Shown here: piece after piece, positions 8,674 to 17,600 of the stretch
Numbering within the stretch: the stretch's first letter is position 1
How the letters are laid out: each line of letters starts with the position of its first letter
DNA from: PALSA-894 sp963734185
Lineage (GTDB): Bacteria > Pseudomonadota > Alphaproteobacteria > Rhizobiales > Xanthobacteraceae
Assembly (NCBI GenBank): GCA_963734185.1
Contig: CAVTGA010000001.1
Coordinates: forward strand, 2,852,001 to 2,916,000
Length of the DNA stretch: 64,000 bases
Direction of reading: 5' to 3'
The notes under the pieces: model-generated
Told to the model about the DNA's origin: nothing
Seen by the model: only the letters and a program-made list of their open reading frames with translations
The model's database searches: none
Program-made: the position numbers and the translations under genes

Positions 8674-9318
8674 CTAGAGCTTCTCGATATCGTCAATCGT
8701 AAGCTCAACGGGAGACGCGCGACCAAACACAGCGACAAGCAGCGTGATTCTCGCGCTGCCGTCAAGTTGTTCGATCGGCTTGTCGGGAATTTCTTCGATC
8801 ACACCGCTGAAGTTGGCAAGCGCCCCCTTCCGGATGCGCACTTCCTCACCGATCTTGTAGGCCAGCTGGCGGATCGTTGTTTTGCCGGGGATGACGCCCC
8901 CCACCTCGACCCCCTTCAGGGCCATTATCGAGACGTCGTCGAACGGACAGGGCATTAGCCCCGTCTCCTGGCTGCCCAATATCCCTTGGATTCCGATCAG
9001 CCTGAATAGGTCATTCCAGCGGCCGTCACGCAAGTCGAGACGCACAAAGCGATATCCCGGGAAGAGCTGCACGCCGACCGAGCGCATGATCGGAATCAGG
9101 CTGTCTCGCTGCGTCGCCGTTAATTGACGCTTCGGCACCGGGCGCAACTCGGTCGTGCGCGGATCGTAGAATTCGTAACCGGCGTTCTCCAGCGCCATGT
9201 CGAGGTCTTCCATCCGCGGGTTGAGGGCGTGCACCCCGTACCAGCACAGGCCGGTGACATGCCCGAAAGCCCGCCTGGAGCGCTGGATTTGCGGCGCTTG
9301 ATTTGAGGCGTTCGTCAT
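8674..9318 (-). CDS. phage NusG-like transcription elongation/antitermination protein
   Basis: The 214-residue protein has an NGN domain at about residues 22-135: CWYGVHALNP at its start, then LFPGYRFVRLDLRDGRWNDL and GIQGILGS. A KOW domain follows at residues 155-212 (YKIGEEVRIRKGALANFSGV, with TLLVAVFGRASPVELTIDDI at the end). These are the two modules of NusG/RfaH. Such paralogues travel with RNA polymerase and reduce pausing and termination. In this prophage it probably acts as an antiterminator for the long leftward transcript. The ATG overlaps the upstream stop (ATGA). Confidence 0.88.
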   Translation of the reverse strand: MTNASNQAPQIQRSRRAFGHVTGLCWYGVHALNPRMEDLDMALENAGYEFYDPRTTELRPVPKRQLTATQRDSLIPIMRSVGVQLFPGYRFVRLDLRDGRWNDLFRLIGIQGILGSQETGLMPCPFDDVSIMALKGVEVGGVIPGKTTIRQLAYKIGEEVRIRKGALANFSGVIEEIPDKPIEQLDGSARITLLVAVFGRASPVELTIDDIEKL

Positions 9319-10472
9319 CGTTCCGAGTTCCCAATTTCATCGACTTCAACGCGCTCCACTTCCGCCGGCGGATCGACACCTGGCGGCCACTCGCCCGAGA
9401 GGAACATCCAAAAGCCATCACGGCCGGCCGGTAGCGCGGCATCGCGCGCCGTAAACCAGGCGCGCCAGCGGTCGACCGTCTCGCCGTTGCTCGGATACGC
9501 GCGCAACGCGCCGACCGCAGCCGCATCGGGCATCAGCTCGACGCGCTCGCTCCACATCGCGGATGGGTTGCTGATCGCAGCATCCATCATCGACGCGATG
9601 CCGTCGCCGCGTCCGGCCTTTGTCAGCAGGACGGCCCACCATTCGCGCGACCAGCGCTTGAAGGTCGCGTTCTTGGCCTCAGGCGCCTCGGCTTCAGGCA
9701 GCAAGGTCCAGCGCCGCTCGCGCAGGTAAGTCGCGCCGGAGATCACCGTGGTGCGCTTGGCCTTCTTGAGCGCGGCGAGGAACGGCTCGATGCCGTCAAG
9801 CGCCTCCTGCCGCTCGGTCGTGAGCAGTTCGGCCGAGGCGGAATCGATCGCCGCCTGGTCGTCGAGCGCGGCGGTCGGCCAGCGCCGTCTGAACTCCTTG
9901 CGGAAAGCGGCGAGCGCTTCGCTTTCTGCCGGCTCGCGCGCGCGCGCCTCTCTCTCACCTGGTTCAGAGAGATAGTTAACAGAAGACTCTTCTAAGGGTG
10001 CCAATCCAGGGTTGGCACCCCGTGCCAACGTAGGTTGGCACCCCGTGCCAACGTAGGCTGGCACCCCGGGGGGTGCCAATGGGCTGGCACCCCCCCTGTT
10101 TTCAGGCTCATCCTTGCGCGTTTCGCATGGCTCGACCGCTGGCGGCGGGGCGACAATCTCGCGATCGAGCAAGACGCGGTACGAGTGCGCCGCGAACGGC
10201 TGCTTGTCCGGATCCGGGCCGATGCTGCCGCGGCCTTCGGCGCGCACTTCGATGTAGCCGCACTGCTCCAGGCGAGCCAGCGAGAACTGCACCTTGCCGC
10301 GCGAACAGTTGAGCTCGCCCGCCATCTTGACCTGGCTGCGCCGGCACCATCCATGCTCGTCGGTGTGCCGGCCGAGCAGGCCGAGCAGACGCACGTCGCC
10401 GTCCTCGAGCCGCGGGTCGATGACCGCCGGGGCGGGAATGACGGAAATTCGGTAGTGATGTTGGCCGGTCAC
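9315..10472 (-). CDS. phage replication initiator (lambda O-like)
   Basis: The 385-residue protein has an amino-terminal winged-helix region at about residues 10-90 (LGLLGRHTDEHGWCRRSQVK, then NCSRGKVQFSLARLEQCGYI), like replisome organiser proteins. The middle is low complexity and is encoded by four dyad repeats. The helical carboxy-terminal half may contact DnaB. I chose GTG at 10472, which overlaps the upstream stop by four bases; GTG at 10496 is possible. Position beside dnaB and the internal repeats support an initiator role analogous to O protein. Confidence 0.75.
   Translation of the reverse strand: MTGQHHYRISVIPAPAVIDPRLEDGDVRLLGLLGRHTDEHGWCRRSQVKMAGELNCSRGKVQFSLARLEQCGYIEVRAEGRGSIGPDPDKQPFAAHSYRVLLDREIVAPPPAVEPCETRKDEPENRGGASPLAPPGVPAYVGTGCQPTLARGANPGLAPLEESSVNYLSEPGEREARAREPAESEALAAFRKEFRRRWPTAALDDQAAIDSASAELLTTERQEALDGIEPFLAALKKAKRTTVISGATYLRERRWTLLPEAEAPEAKNATFKRWSREWWAVLLTKAGRGDGIASMMDAAISNPSAMWSERVELMPDAAAVGALRAYPSNGETVDRWRAWFTARDAALPAGRDGFWMFLSGEWPPGVDPPAEVERVEVDEIGNSER
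9998..10090. other. putative replication origin: four dyad iterons in initiator gene
   Basis: Four spaced inverted repeats with arms GTGCCAA and TTGGCAC or CTGGCAC lie at 9998-10018, 10022-10041, 10045-10064 and 10073-10090. A relatively AT-rich stretch (about 9961-9996, including TAGTTAACAGAAGACT) flanks them on one side. Four dyad iterons beside an AT-rich tract inside the initiator gene is the layout of lambda ori. The role is inferred from this layout. Confidence 0.65.
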
Positions 10473-10705
10473 GTCAGCCCCGCCGCCTTCAGCCACTGTT
10501 CGACGCGACCGGTGAGCGCGTCGCGCGCCCGCTCGGTGTCGGTTTCAAAATGCAGGCCGGCGCGCACGGTCGGGAGCGTCAGCATCCAGGCCGCCCGCGC
10601 ATAGGGATGATCGACCGCGATCACGCAGCCGACCGGGACAACGCCGAGCATCGCGTCCGTGCGCCCGTCATTGCGTTCCTCGAAATGGATGACTGCGCCC
10701 GCCAT
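10469..10705 (-). CDS. small phage protein, unknown
   Basis: This 78-residue product begins MAGAVIHFEERNDGRTDAML and has alternating beta segments (GVVPVGCVIAVDHPYARAAW). I do not recognise a family. It is coupled to dnaB by a TGATG overlap and to the initiator gene by GTGA, so it belongs to the replication operon. Confidence 0.6.
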   Translation of the reverse strand: MAGAVIHFEERNDGRTDAMLGVVPVGCVIAVDHPYARAAWMLTLPTVRAGLHFETDTERARDALTGRVEQWLKAAGLT

Positions 10706-12192
10706 CAGCGCCGCTCCGGAAGGCGGCCGCCATCCGCGAGGTCCGAGAATCGAGTGACCTCGGGGCGGAACTGCAGGGTGATCGTTCCGGTCGGACCGTG
10801 GCGCTGCTTGCCGATGATCACGTCGGCCTTGCCATGGCAGTCCGCCATCTTGGCCTGCCACTCGATGTGCGCGTCGCTACCGGCACGCGGCTCCTTGTTC
10901 CTGAGGTAATACTCCTCGCGGAACACGAACATCACCACGTCGGCATCCTGCTCGATCGAGCCGGACTCGCGCAGATCGGACAGCTGCGGCCGCTTGTCGT
11001 CGCGGCTCTCCACCTGGCGCGACATCTGCGACAGCGCCAGCACCGGTACGCCGAGCTCCTTGGCCAGCGCCTTCAGCCCGCCGGTGATCGCCGTCACTTC
11101 CTGGGTGCGGTTCTCCGCCTGCCGGCCGCGCGTCTGAGCGGCGGCCCCGGCCATGATCTGGATATAGTCGACCACGATCAGGTCGAGCCCGCGCTGGCGT
11201 TTGAGCCGCCGCGCACGCGCCGCGAGTTGCGCCAGCGAGATCGCGCCCGTCTCGTCGATGTAGAGCGGAATCGTTTCGATCTCGCGCGCGACCTGGCAGA
11301 TGCGGTCGAACTCGGCCGGCTCGATGTCGCCGCGGCGCATGCGCGAGGACGGAATTTCGGTCTGTTCGCTCAGGATGCGGGTCGAGAGTTGCTCGCGCGA
11401 CATTTCAAGCGAGAAAAAACCGACGATCCCGCCGTTGACCGTCTGCGTGTGGCCGTCGCTGCCCACTTCGCCACGGTAGGCGCGCGCAATGCTGTAGGCG
11501 ATGCCGGTCGCGAGCGACGTCTTGCCCATGCCCGGGCGGCCGGCCACGATGATCAGGTCGGTCGGCTGCAAGCCGCCCATCAAGCGGTCGAGGTCGCTCA
11601 AGCCCGTGGCGAGCCCGGTGAGGCTGCCGTCGCGCTGATAGGCACGCGCCATCATGTCGACGGCAGCCGTCAGGCCGGCTGAGAACCGCTCGAAGCCGCC
11701 GTCATAGCGCTCGCGCTCGGCGACAACGTAGAGTGCGCTCTCTGCCTGCTCGACCAGCGAGCCGAGGGTCATCTCGACCGGCGCGTCATAGGCCGTGTTG
11801 ACGAGCTCTTCCCCGATGCCGATCAGCGCGCGGCGGCCGGCGAGATCGCGGATCAGTCGCCCGTAGTCGGGCGCGTTGATAACGGTGGTCGCTTCCGCAG
11901 CCAGGCGTGCGAGGTACTGCGGCAGGCTCAGTTGCGCGACCTTGTAATCTGCGGGCAGGAACGTCCGCAGTGTGACCGGGCTCGCCACCTTGCCGGCACG
12001 AATGAGCTGCCCGGCGACCCTGAAGATCTCGCCGTGCACCGCCTCGTGGAAATGCTCCGGCGCAAGCGCGTCGCCGACGCGGTAGAACGCCTCGTTGTTC
12101 ACCAGCACGGCGCCGAGCAGCGCCTGTTCGGCCTCGAGATTGTGCGGCGGATGGCGATAGGGCGCGTCGATCATGGTAGCGACGTTGTTCAT
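10705..12192 (-). CDS. dnaB: replicative DNA helicase, DnaB family
   Basis: The 495-residue protein is full length. The amino-terminal DnaB domain is at residues 15-120 (PHNLEAEQALLGAVLVNNEA), and the RecA-like helicase domain starts near residue 190. Walker A is GRPGMGKT at residues 218-225. The later motif LDLIVVDYIQIMAG matches Walker B, and LRESGSIEQDADVVMFVFRE is the DnaB signature. It should unwind the phage replication fork after loading by the initiator. It is the phage copy, embedded in the prophage operon with four-base overlaps. Confidence 0.95.
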   Translation of the reverse strand: MNNVATMIDAPYRHPPHNLEAEQALLGAVLVNNEAFYRVGDALAPEHFHEAVHGEIFRVAGQLIRAGKVASPVTLRTFLPADYKVAQLSLPQYLARLAAEATTVINAPDYGRLIRDLAGRRALIGIGEELVNTAYDAPVEMTLGSLVEQAESALYVVAERERYDGGFERFSAGLTAAVDMMARAYQRDGSLTGLATGLSDLDRLMGGLQPTDLIIVAGRPGMGKTSLATGIAYSIARAYRGEVGSDGHTQTVNGGIVGFFSLEMSREQLSTRILSEQTEIPSSRMRRGDIEPAEFDRICQVAREIETIPLYIDETGAISLAQLAARARRLKRQRGLDLIVVDYIQIMAGAAAQTRGRQAENRTQEVTAITGGLKALAKELGVPVLALSQMSRQVESRDDKRPQLSDLRESGSIEQDADVVMFVFREEYYLRNKEPRAGSDAHIEWQAKMADCHGKADVIIGKQRHGPTGTITLQFRPEVTRFSDLADGGRLPERR

Positions 12193-12893
12193 GCGGCGCC
12201 CCGCATGGCGCGCCGCTTCGCCTCGCGCATCGTTTCATTGACGTAGTAGCGGCCGGTCCATGCGCTGCGGCCGAGCAGCCGCCCGATGACCGAAGGCGCC
12301 ATGTTTCTCTCCGAGCGCAGGCGGTTTGCCGCCTCGATGCGCGCGCTGAACAGTTGCGCCGATTGCCGCCGCGACTTCAGCTCATCGACGGTGACACCGT
12401 AGTCGCGCGCGACGGCGCGGATGATCTCGATGGCGGTCATGATCAGAACGGCACCTCCGCCACCACCTCGGCCAGTGCCCTCGGCGCCGCCCCCGGGGCG
12501 CAAGCTCTCCAGGATCGATTTGAGCGAAGGAACGCTGGCGCGCGCAATCCGATGCGCGCGGTTCTCTCCGGGCGTGAGCCAGCGCAGGTTGACCTTGCGG
12601 TTATCCAGGCTTTGCCCGTTGACGTGGTCGACGTGATGCGTCAGCTGCCAGCCGAGGGTGCGCGGATCGTGCCGGATCATGATCTCGCGGTGCAGGTACA
12701 CAGTCGACCGCGCGACACCGATGTTGCGCTTGGCATAGAATTTCCAACGGGTTTTCGCGTGCCAGCCGTAGTTCCAGCGACATTCGACGATCCAGGGCCA
12801 ATCGTCGGTATCGACGATGCACCAGATGTCGTGCCGTTCGCTGAGGGTCAGAATGCGGCAGGGCAGGTCGACGGAGCGCAGCGCGATATTCAT
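12189..12893 (-). CDS. HNH endonuclease fused to DnaA domain IV-like region
   Basis: The first 120 residues of this 234-residue protein look like a phage HNH_3 nuclease with an AP2-like DNA-binding part: CIVDTDDWPWIVECRWNYGW, then HHVDHVNGQSLDNRKVNLRW. A glycine-rich linker (residues 134-149) leads to a carboxy-terminal region resembling DnaA domain IV (VARDYGVTVDELKSRRQSAQ, then MAPSVIGRLLGRSAW). An in-frame ATG at 12440, with GGAGGT upstream, could also make the DnaA-like part alone. Both ends overlap neighbours by four bases. Confidence 0.75.
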   Translation of the reverse strand: MNIALRSVDLPCRILTLSERHDIWCIVDTDDWPWIVECRWNYGWHAKTRWKFYAKRNIGVARSTVYLHREIMIRHDPRTLGWQLTHHVDHVNGQSLDNRKVNLRWLTPGENRAHRIARASVPSLKSILESLRPGGGAEGTGRGGGGGAVLIMTAIEIIRAVARDYGVTVDELKSRRQSAQLFSARIEAANRLRSERNMAPSVIGRLLGRSAWTGRYYVNETMREAKRRAMRGAA

Positions 12894-15328
12894 GCCGCCG
12901 CTCCCGCTTCCGTCGCGAACTCAGGCGTATCGATCACGTCGAACAAGCTCGGCAGCGCCCGCCCGGCTTCGAACGCCTCGAGGTAGTGCACGCCGTCCTT
13001 GAACGAGACCGGGTCAAGCTCGCTCGCTTGCCCGCGCCGGCCGAGCTGCAGGGCGCGGTAGGGGACCGTCATCAACCCCCCGAACGGGTCATAGACCAGG
13101 TCGCCTTCGTTCGAGTAGCGCGTGATCAGCCGGTCGACGATGTCGAACTGCAGCGGGCAGATGTGCAGCTGCGCGCGGCGCGAGGCTTGCGCGGTGTTGA
13201 GCGTGCGCATGCGGTTGACGTCGGTCCATACCGCCGGATGCGCCGACGGCGGCGCCAGCGCCATGAAGGTCTTCGGCAGCCGATCGCCGAGGTACTCGCC
13301 GAGCGCGACCACGTATTCATGGTCATAGATTTCCGCCAGCGAGAACTGCTCGAAGATGCGGGTGATCTGCTCCATGCCGAGGTTCTTGAGCGCCGCCGCA
13401 AACTCTTGCGGCCGCAGCAAACGGTTGCCCGAGGAGCGCCAGAAGGCGTGCGCGTCGACCTGCCAGCGCGCAAGCGAATAGCCCTCGCCCGGTACCGGTA
13501 CGGTGATCGTGACTTCGCCGCCCTCTTCGCCCTCAAGGGTGACCGCGCGCAGCGGCGGCTTTTGCTTGGTCACGGGCACGTCGGCGTAGCCGCGCGACCG
13601 ATCGCTCTGCGGCTTGCGCATCAGGATCACATACTCGGGCGACCCCACGCCCATCTTGGTGGAGTCCTTGGCGTTCTCCGAATAACCGAGCCGATAGGTG
13701 CCGTTGTTCTCACGCACCACGTCGGTCACGATCGTGATCATGCCGGCGTAATCGAAGCCGTGCGTCTTGAAGTGGAAGATCGCTTCGGCGTGGAACGGCG
13801 AGATCGTCGGCGCGCCCGCGCCGGTCACGGCGCCGAACAGCACGCGGTCCTTGACATGCACGCAGGCGAGCCGCCCCGGCTGGATGAAGTCGTGGAATTC
13901 GAAATTGATGCCCGGGAAGATTGCCTTGTGGCAGTGGTGCTGGAAGTTGCAGCCGGTACCCGACATCGACGGCTTGGTGCCCAGGTACTTGAACCGACCG
14001 TGCTTGAAGTCGACCGCGTTGCGCTCGTTGGCGTCGCGGTCCTGCGCGCCATAGATCGAGCGCACGCCCGGCACGGCCGCCTCGATCGCGTCGCGCTCTG
14101 CTTCCAGGTGATGCCACAGGATGCGGTGTGCATGCGGGTCGGCGGCGATGATCTCGCACATCTTGGCGATGCGTGCCGGCATGCTGTCGCGCTTCTCGGC
14201 CGCCGCCTGCTGCAGGCCCATCGCCGGCATGCGCAACAGCACGTACTGCCCGTCGCTTTCGGGGCCGGCCTTGGCGTGGTCGCTCGGCACTTCGTGCCAG
14301 CGCACGGTGAGCGGCGGCAGGATGTAGCCTTCGTCGGAGAAACCAAGCTCGGAGGGATGCTGCAGGAAGATCGCCCAGGAATGCACGAAGGCCCAGAATT
14401 CGTCCTCCTTGTGCGGATAGAGCGTGAGGTCGTTTGCCTTCGACGAGTTGCGTTGGAAAAACCGCGTCAACGCCTGCCCGGTATCCATCACGCCGAGATA
14501 TCCGGCGTAGTGGATCAGCTCCTTGGTACGGTTGGGCGACGGCGTCGCGGTCGCGACGAAGCGCAAGGGAACCTGCGCGAACAGGCGCAGGAACGTCTGG
14601 AACGTCTTGGAGCCATAGTCGCGCAGGCAGGCCGCCTCGTCGAGCGACACGAAACCGAAATACTCCGGGAAGATCTTGCCGTCGCGCACCGGCTCGTAGT
14701 TGGTCAGGTAGATCAGCGGCGGGCCCTCGGCGGCAACGTTCTGGGAATCGACGAAGTCGGCGTGGCTGCGGATGAACCTCAGCCGGACCGCGCAGTCTCC
14801 GGTGAAGAAGCGCTCGGCGTCGTCGAAGAATTCATGGCGCACGCCAAGCGGAAGAACGATCAGCGCCGGACCGCGGTCGTGCTTGAGCGCGAGCCGCGCC
14901 AGCTCGATCTGCGTCACGGTCTTGTGCAAACCGAATTTCAGGAACAGTGCCCGGCGGCCGCCGCGCAGCGCCCATTGTACGATCAGCCGGGTGAAGTCCT
15001 TCAGCGCCGGGTTGATGTCGGCAAGATCGACCTCGAAGCCATCCTGCGGCGAGACCGGCACCTTGCGCTCGAGGAAGGCACGGTACGGATCCTCCTCTGC
15101 CGCCACGGCCACCGCCGGCGCGATGACCGGAGCGGCAAGCAGCTGCGCCGCATGCTGCAACAGCGCGACCTTGCGCCGATACGCCGGTGCCTGGCGCGCG
15201 TCGACCTTGCCGGCCGCGATGAACCGCTCACCGGCCAGGGCCTCCTCGAGCAGCGCCGCGGCGGTCGCGTCGCGCTCGGCCAGCGAGGCGACCGCCGCAT
15301 CTGCGGTTATGGTGCGCGGTGCATGCAT
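12890..15328 (-). CDS. fused SF2 helicase - DNA methyltransferase, possibly internally deleted
   Basis: The 812-residue protein begins with an SF2 helicase-like half: a Walker A variant FGLHKT at residues 132-137, SLDEAA near 228 and the VATATPSPN motif near 258. The carboxy-terminal end has a beta-class methyltransferase motif I (DLVYDPFGG at 743-751) and VGSPEYVILMRK near 561. Near residue 483 the text passes straight from FEFHDFIQ, which normally leads to helicase motif VI, to PGRLACVHVKDR, which normally follows a methyltransferase DPPY motif. I see neither motif VI nor DPPY. It may have lost them in an in-frame deletion. Confidence 0.75.
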   Translation of the reverse strand: MHAPRTITADAAVASLAERDATAAALLEEALAGERFIAAGKVDARQAPAYRRKVALLQHAAQLLAAPVIAPAVAVAAEEDPYRAFLERKVPVSPQDGFEVDLADINPALKDFTRLIVQWALRGGRRALFLKFGLHKTVTQIELARLALKHDRGPALIVLPLGVRHEFFDDAERFFTGDCAVRLRFIRSHADFVDSQNVAAEGPPLIYLTNYEPVRDGKIFPEYFGFVSLDEAACLRDYGSKTFQTFLRLFAQVPLRFVATATPSPNRTKELIHYAGYLGVMDTGQALTRFFQRNSSKANDLTLYPHKEDEFWAFVHSWAIFLQHPSELGFSDEGYILPPLTVRWHEVPSDHAKAGPESDGQYVLLRMPAMGLQQAAAEKRDSMPARIAKMCEIIAADPHAHRILWHHLEAERDAIEAAVPGVRSIYGAQDRDANERNAVDFKHGRFKYLGTKPSMSGTGCNFQHHCHKAIFPGINFEFHDFIQPGRLACVHVKDRVLFGAVTGAGAPTISPFHAEAIFHFKTHGFDYAGMITIVTDVVRENNGTYRLGYSENAKDSTKMGVGSPEYVILMRKPQSDRSRGYADVPVTKQKPPLRAVTLEGEEGGEVTITVPVPGEGYSLARWQVDAHAFWRSSGNRLLRPQEFAAALKNLGMEQITRIFEQFSLAEIYDHEYVVALGEYLGDRLPKTFMALAPPSAHPAVWTDVNRMRTLNTAQASRRAQLHICPLQFDIVDRLITRYSNEGDLVYDPFGGLMTVPYRALQLGRRGQASELDPVSFKDGVHYLEAFEAGRALPSLFDVIDTPEFATEAGAAA

Positions 15329-17031
15329 CAGCTGCGTACAAGCTCCGCCGGCAGATCGGGCATATCGCCCGCGGCGGGAGCGACCTCGCTTGGCGCCTCC
15401 GGATCGCCGCGCAGTTCGATCAGGCGTGCGATACCGTCCGGGGTGAGGCGGGGCGCATAGCCTTCGGTGACCAGTTTGCGCTGGCGCAGCATTGCCAGGG
15501 CGTCATCAGAGACGAATTGGCCGCGATGAACCGCTTCCAGATCGCCCAGCTCCGCCGCATCCGTGTCCACGCCGGCGGACCAGGGCAGCGGCGGCAGTTC
15601 TCCCGTCTCCGCATCGAACGGCGCGCCGTCATCGGCCGCCAGCTCCGTCGCGGGCGCCTCATCGCCCCACACGTCGAAGCCTTCGCGCGCGCCGCGCGCG
15701 TTGAGCTCGATCTTCTGCACGGTCGGGAAGTGCTGCAGCAGCCAAGCGAACAGATCGTCAGGCTTGGCCGAGTGCCAGTCCTTCTGCGTGCCTTCAATAT
15801 GGGGCCGCGCGGCGAACAGCACATTCTCGCCCTGGCCGCCCTGGTTGGGACACGCCGGGCTCCCGCGGGTCCCGAACAGCACAAGTTCGGCGCGCGAGGT
15901 GCCCCAGCCGAAGCCGGTCCCGGGCGGACCGACCACCTGCAGATAGCGCCGCCGTTCCGGCACGCCGAGCGCTTGGCACGTGGCCGGATCGAGCGGGAAG
16001 TCGACCACATCCTTGACCCACACGCGGAACGACTTCGGAACGAAGCCCCACGCACGCATCACGTCGATGCCGTTGGCGAGATCCGTCACCCAAAGGGCCA
16101 GCAGGCAATCCCGGTCGGCGATCCGGTCGATCAGATCGCGCCGCGCCTTGATCGCGTCGAGTTCGGAGACGCGGTAATGGTTGGCGGCGTGGCGATCCAT
16201 CCCGGTCGCCTCGCTGCGCGGGACGAATTTCCATTCCGGATCGGCGACGATGATGCCGTACCTCTTGTCCGCCGGTGGCAACGCAAGCTGGCGCTGTCCC
16301 TGCTCGCGCTCGCGCGCATCGCGTTGCTGCCGCTTTTCCGCGAGCTTTTCCTGTTTGAGCTCGTCGGCGAGCCTGCGGACCTCGCGCTTCGCCTCCGGCG
16401 TCAGCTTGCCTCCGTCGTCACGCGGCAGGTTCGCGAGCAGCGCCGCCTGCTCATCCTTCGGCTTCGCCGTCAGCGCAGCCGCGACGTCGACGACGACGTC
16501 GCCCGCCTTCAGCGCCTCCTGCAGGGCCGGGGCGCCCTGGTCGCGCACCTTGGCCGCATCGGCGATGGAGCGCTCGGAAACCCCATGGCGCTCCGCCAGT
16601 GCCGCACGCGTCTCGCTGGCGCGGGCCGACGGCGCCGTACCGACGTCAAGCTGCAAATTTGCATCTTGACCATCGCCGACCTCGCGCCGGCCGCCATGGC
16701 GCAGGCTCTCGAACTCGGCCGCGATCGCGGCGCGCTGCGACGGCGTCAGGTCGCGTCGATGCAGGTTTTCATCCTCGACGAAGTCGAGCGGCGAAGGCCC
16801 GTCGCCGCCTTCCGCCACGGCGCGCGGATCGTACAGCCGGCACTTCGGCGCAATGCCGAGGCGCATGCATTCGGCGTAGCGGGTGCGGCCGTCGAGGATC
16901 ATGCCTTCCAGCAGTACGATCACCTTGCGCTGACCGCGGGTGCGGATGCTTTCGCCAAGCTCCGCGCGCCTCGCGGCTTCGGGGAGCGGAAACAGGTCGG
17001 CGAGCGGATGGGCTTTGAGCTCTTCGGTCAT
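15328..17031 (-). CDS. ParB-like domain fused to MT-A70 adenine methyltransferase
   Basis: Residues 1-100 of this 567-residue protein match the ParB/Srx fold (HPLADLFPLPEAARRAELGE, then ILDGRTRYAECMRLG and FVEDENLHRRDLT). A charged coiled region (210-250) follows, then an MT-A70 domain starting at YGIIVADPEWKF (catalytic DPEW at 264-267, a phage variant of DPPW) and continuing through GMDRHAANHYRVSE and ELVLFGTRG. It should methylate adenine N6 in phage DNA. A palindromic repeat is inserted in the coding region at residues 123-130. ATG at 17031 overlaps the preceding stop. Confidence 0.87.
   Translation of the reverse strand: MTEELKAHPLADLFPLPEAARRAELGESIRTRGQRKVIVLLEGMILDGRTRYAECMRLGIAPKCRLYDPRAVAEGGDGPSPLDFVEDENLHRRDLTPSQRAAIAAEFESLRHGGRREVGDGQDANLQLDVGTAPSARASETRAALAERHGVSERSIADAAKVRDQGAPALQEALKAGDVVVDVAAALTAKPKDEQAALLANLPRDDGGKLTPEAKREVRRLADELKQEKLAEKRQQRDAREREQGQRQLALPPADKRYGIIVADPEWKFVPRSEATGMDRHAANHYRVSELDAIKARRDLIDRIADRDCLLALWVTDLANGIDVMRAWGFVPKSFRVWVKDVVDFPLDPATCQALGVPERRRYLQVVGPPGTGFGWGTSRAELVLFGTRGSPACPNQGGQGENVLFAARPHIEGTQKDWHSAKPDDLFAWLLQHFPTVQKIELNARGAREGFDVWGDEAPATELAADDGAPFDAETGELPPLPWSAGVDTDAAELGDLEAVHRGQFVSDDALAMLRQRKLVTEGYAPRLTPDGIARLIELRGDPEAPSEVAPAAGDMPDLPAELVRS
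16645..16670. repeat. palindromic repeat, copy 2 of 3 (inside MT-A70 gene)
   Basis: A 26-bp dyad with one mismatched pair shares the core AAGCTGCAAATTTGCA with the copies at 4862 and 28468. It is translated as ANLQL within a low-complexity segment of the methyltransferase. Confidence 0.85.
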
Positions 17032-17600
17032 GCCAACTCCTCAGCTGCGTGATCGGTCAGCCATCCCGCCGGCAACTCGAAAAACCCTTGAGCGCCCTTG
17101 ATCGGGAACGGTGGATTGAGAGGTCGCGGGTCGCGCAACAGCCATGCCCAGCGCCCGGGCTCGTAGTTGCCGAAGTCGTCGTACCGAACGGTGAAGCAAT
17201 CGGGCATCGCGCGGCTGGTGAGCCGGCGCACAACGCGCGCGGCGGGCACAGCGGTACCTTCGGCGGACTCGCCTACCTGGAATGCAGCATCGAGCCGCAC
17301 GATGCACACAACGCAACCGACCGGCATCGTGGTGTGCCCGAAGATGCCCATCAGGTGATCCGGCGTCCCCTTCATGGACGCGCTCAGCTTGTCCGCAAGC
17401 TCAAACCCGCCGGGCTTATGCTGCCCGTACATCAGATCCGTGGCGAATGCGGCGGCGTCCTTGTCGACTTTCTTCGCGGCATGGATTGCGATCGGTTGGC
17501 CGATAAGGCTGCGCGGCGGCGCCCAGCTCCGTGTTTCGAATGGCTTCGCGCCGCACGCAATCAGCGACGCCCATGGTTGCCACAGTGATATCGCCTTCAT
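17028..17600 (-). CDS. ASCH domain protein
   Basis: The 190-residue protein opens MKAISLWQPWASLIACGAKP followed by FETRSW, the hallmark of ASCH domains, and ends with GAQGFFELPAGWL. ASCH proteins are predicted RNA- or modified-base-binding enzymes and are common in phage modification clusters; no specific activity can be assigned. It overlaps both neighbours by four bases, so it is co-translated with the helicase and MT-A70 genes. Confidence 0.85.
   Translation of the reverse strand: MKAISLWQPWASLIACGAKPFETRSWAPPRSLIGQPIAIHAAKKVDKDAAAFATDLMYGQHKPGGFELADKLSASMKGTPDHLMGIFGHTTMPVGCVVCIVRLDAAFQVGESAEGTAVPAARVVRRLTSRAMPDCFTVRYDDFGNYEPGRWAWLLRDPRPLNPPFPIKGAQGFFELPAGWLTDHAAEELA

Noticed and set aside
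9998..10090. Repeats considered as a CRISPR array
   Set aside because: Units are dyads spaced by 3-8 bases with no unique spacers, inside a coding gene.
12986..15460. 824-codon plus-strand open frame across the helicase-methylase gene
   Set aside because: Antisense shadow without domains; the minus strand has helicase and methyltransferase motifs.
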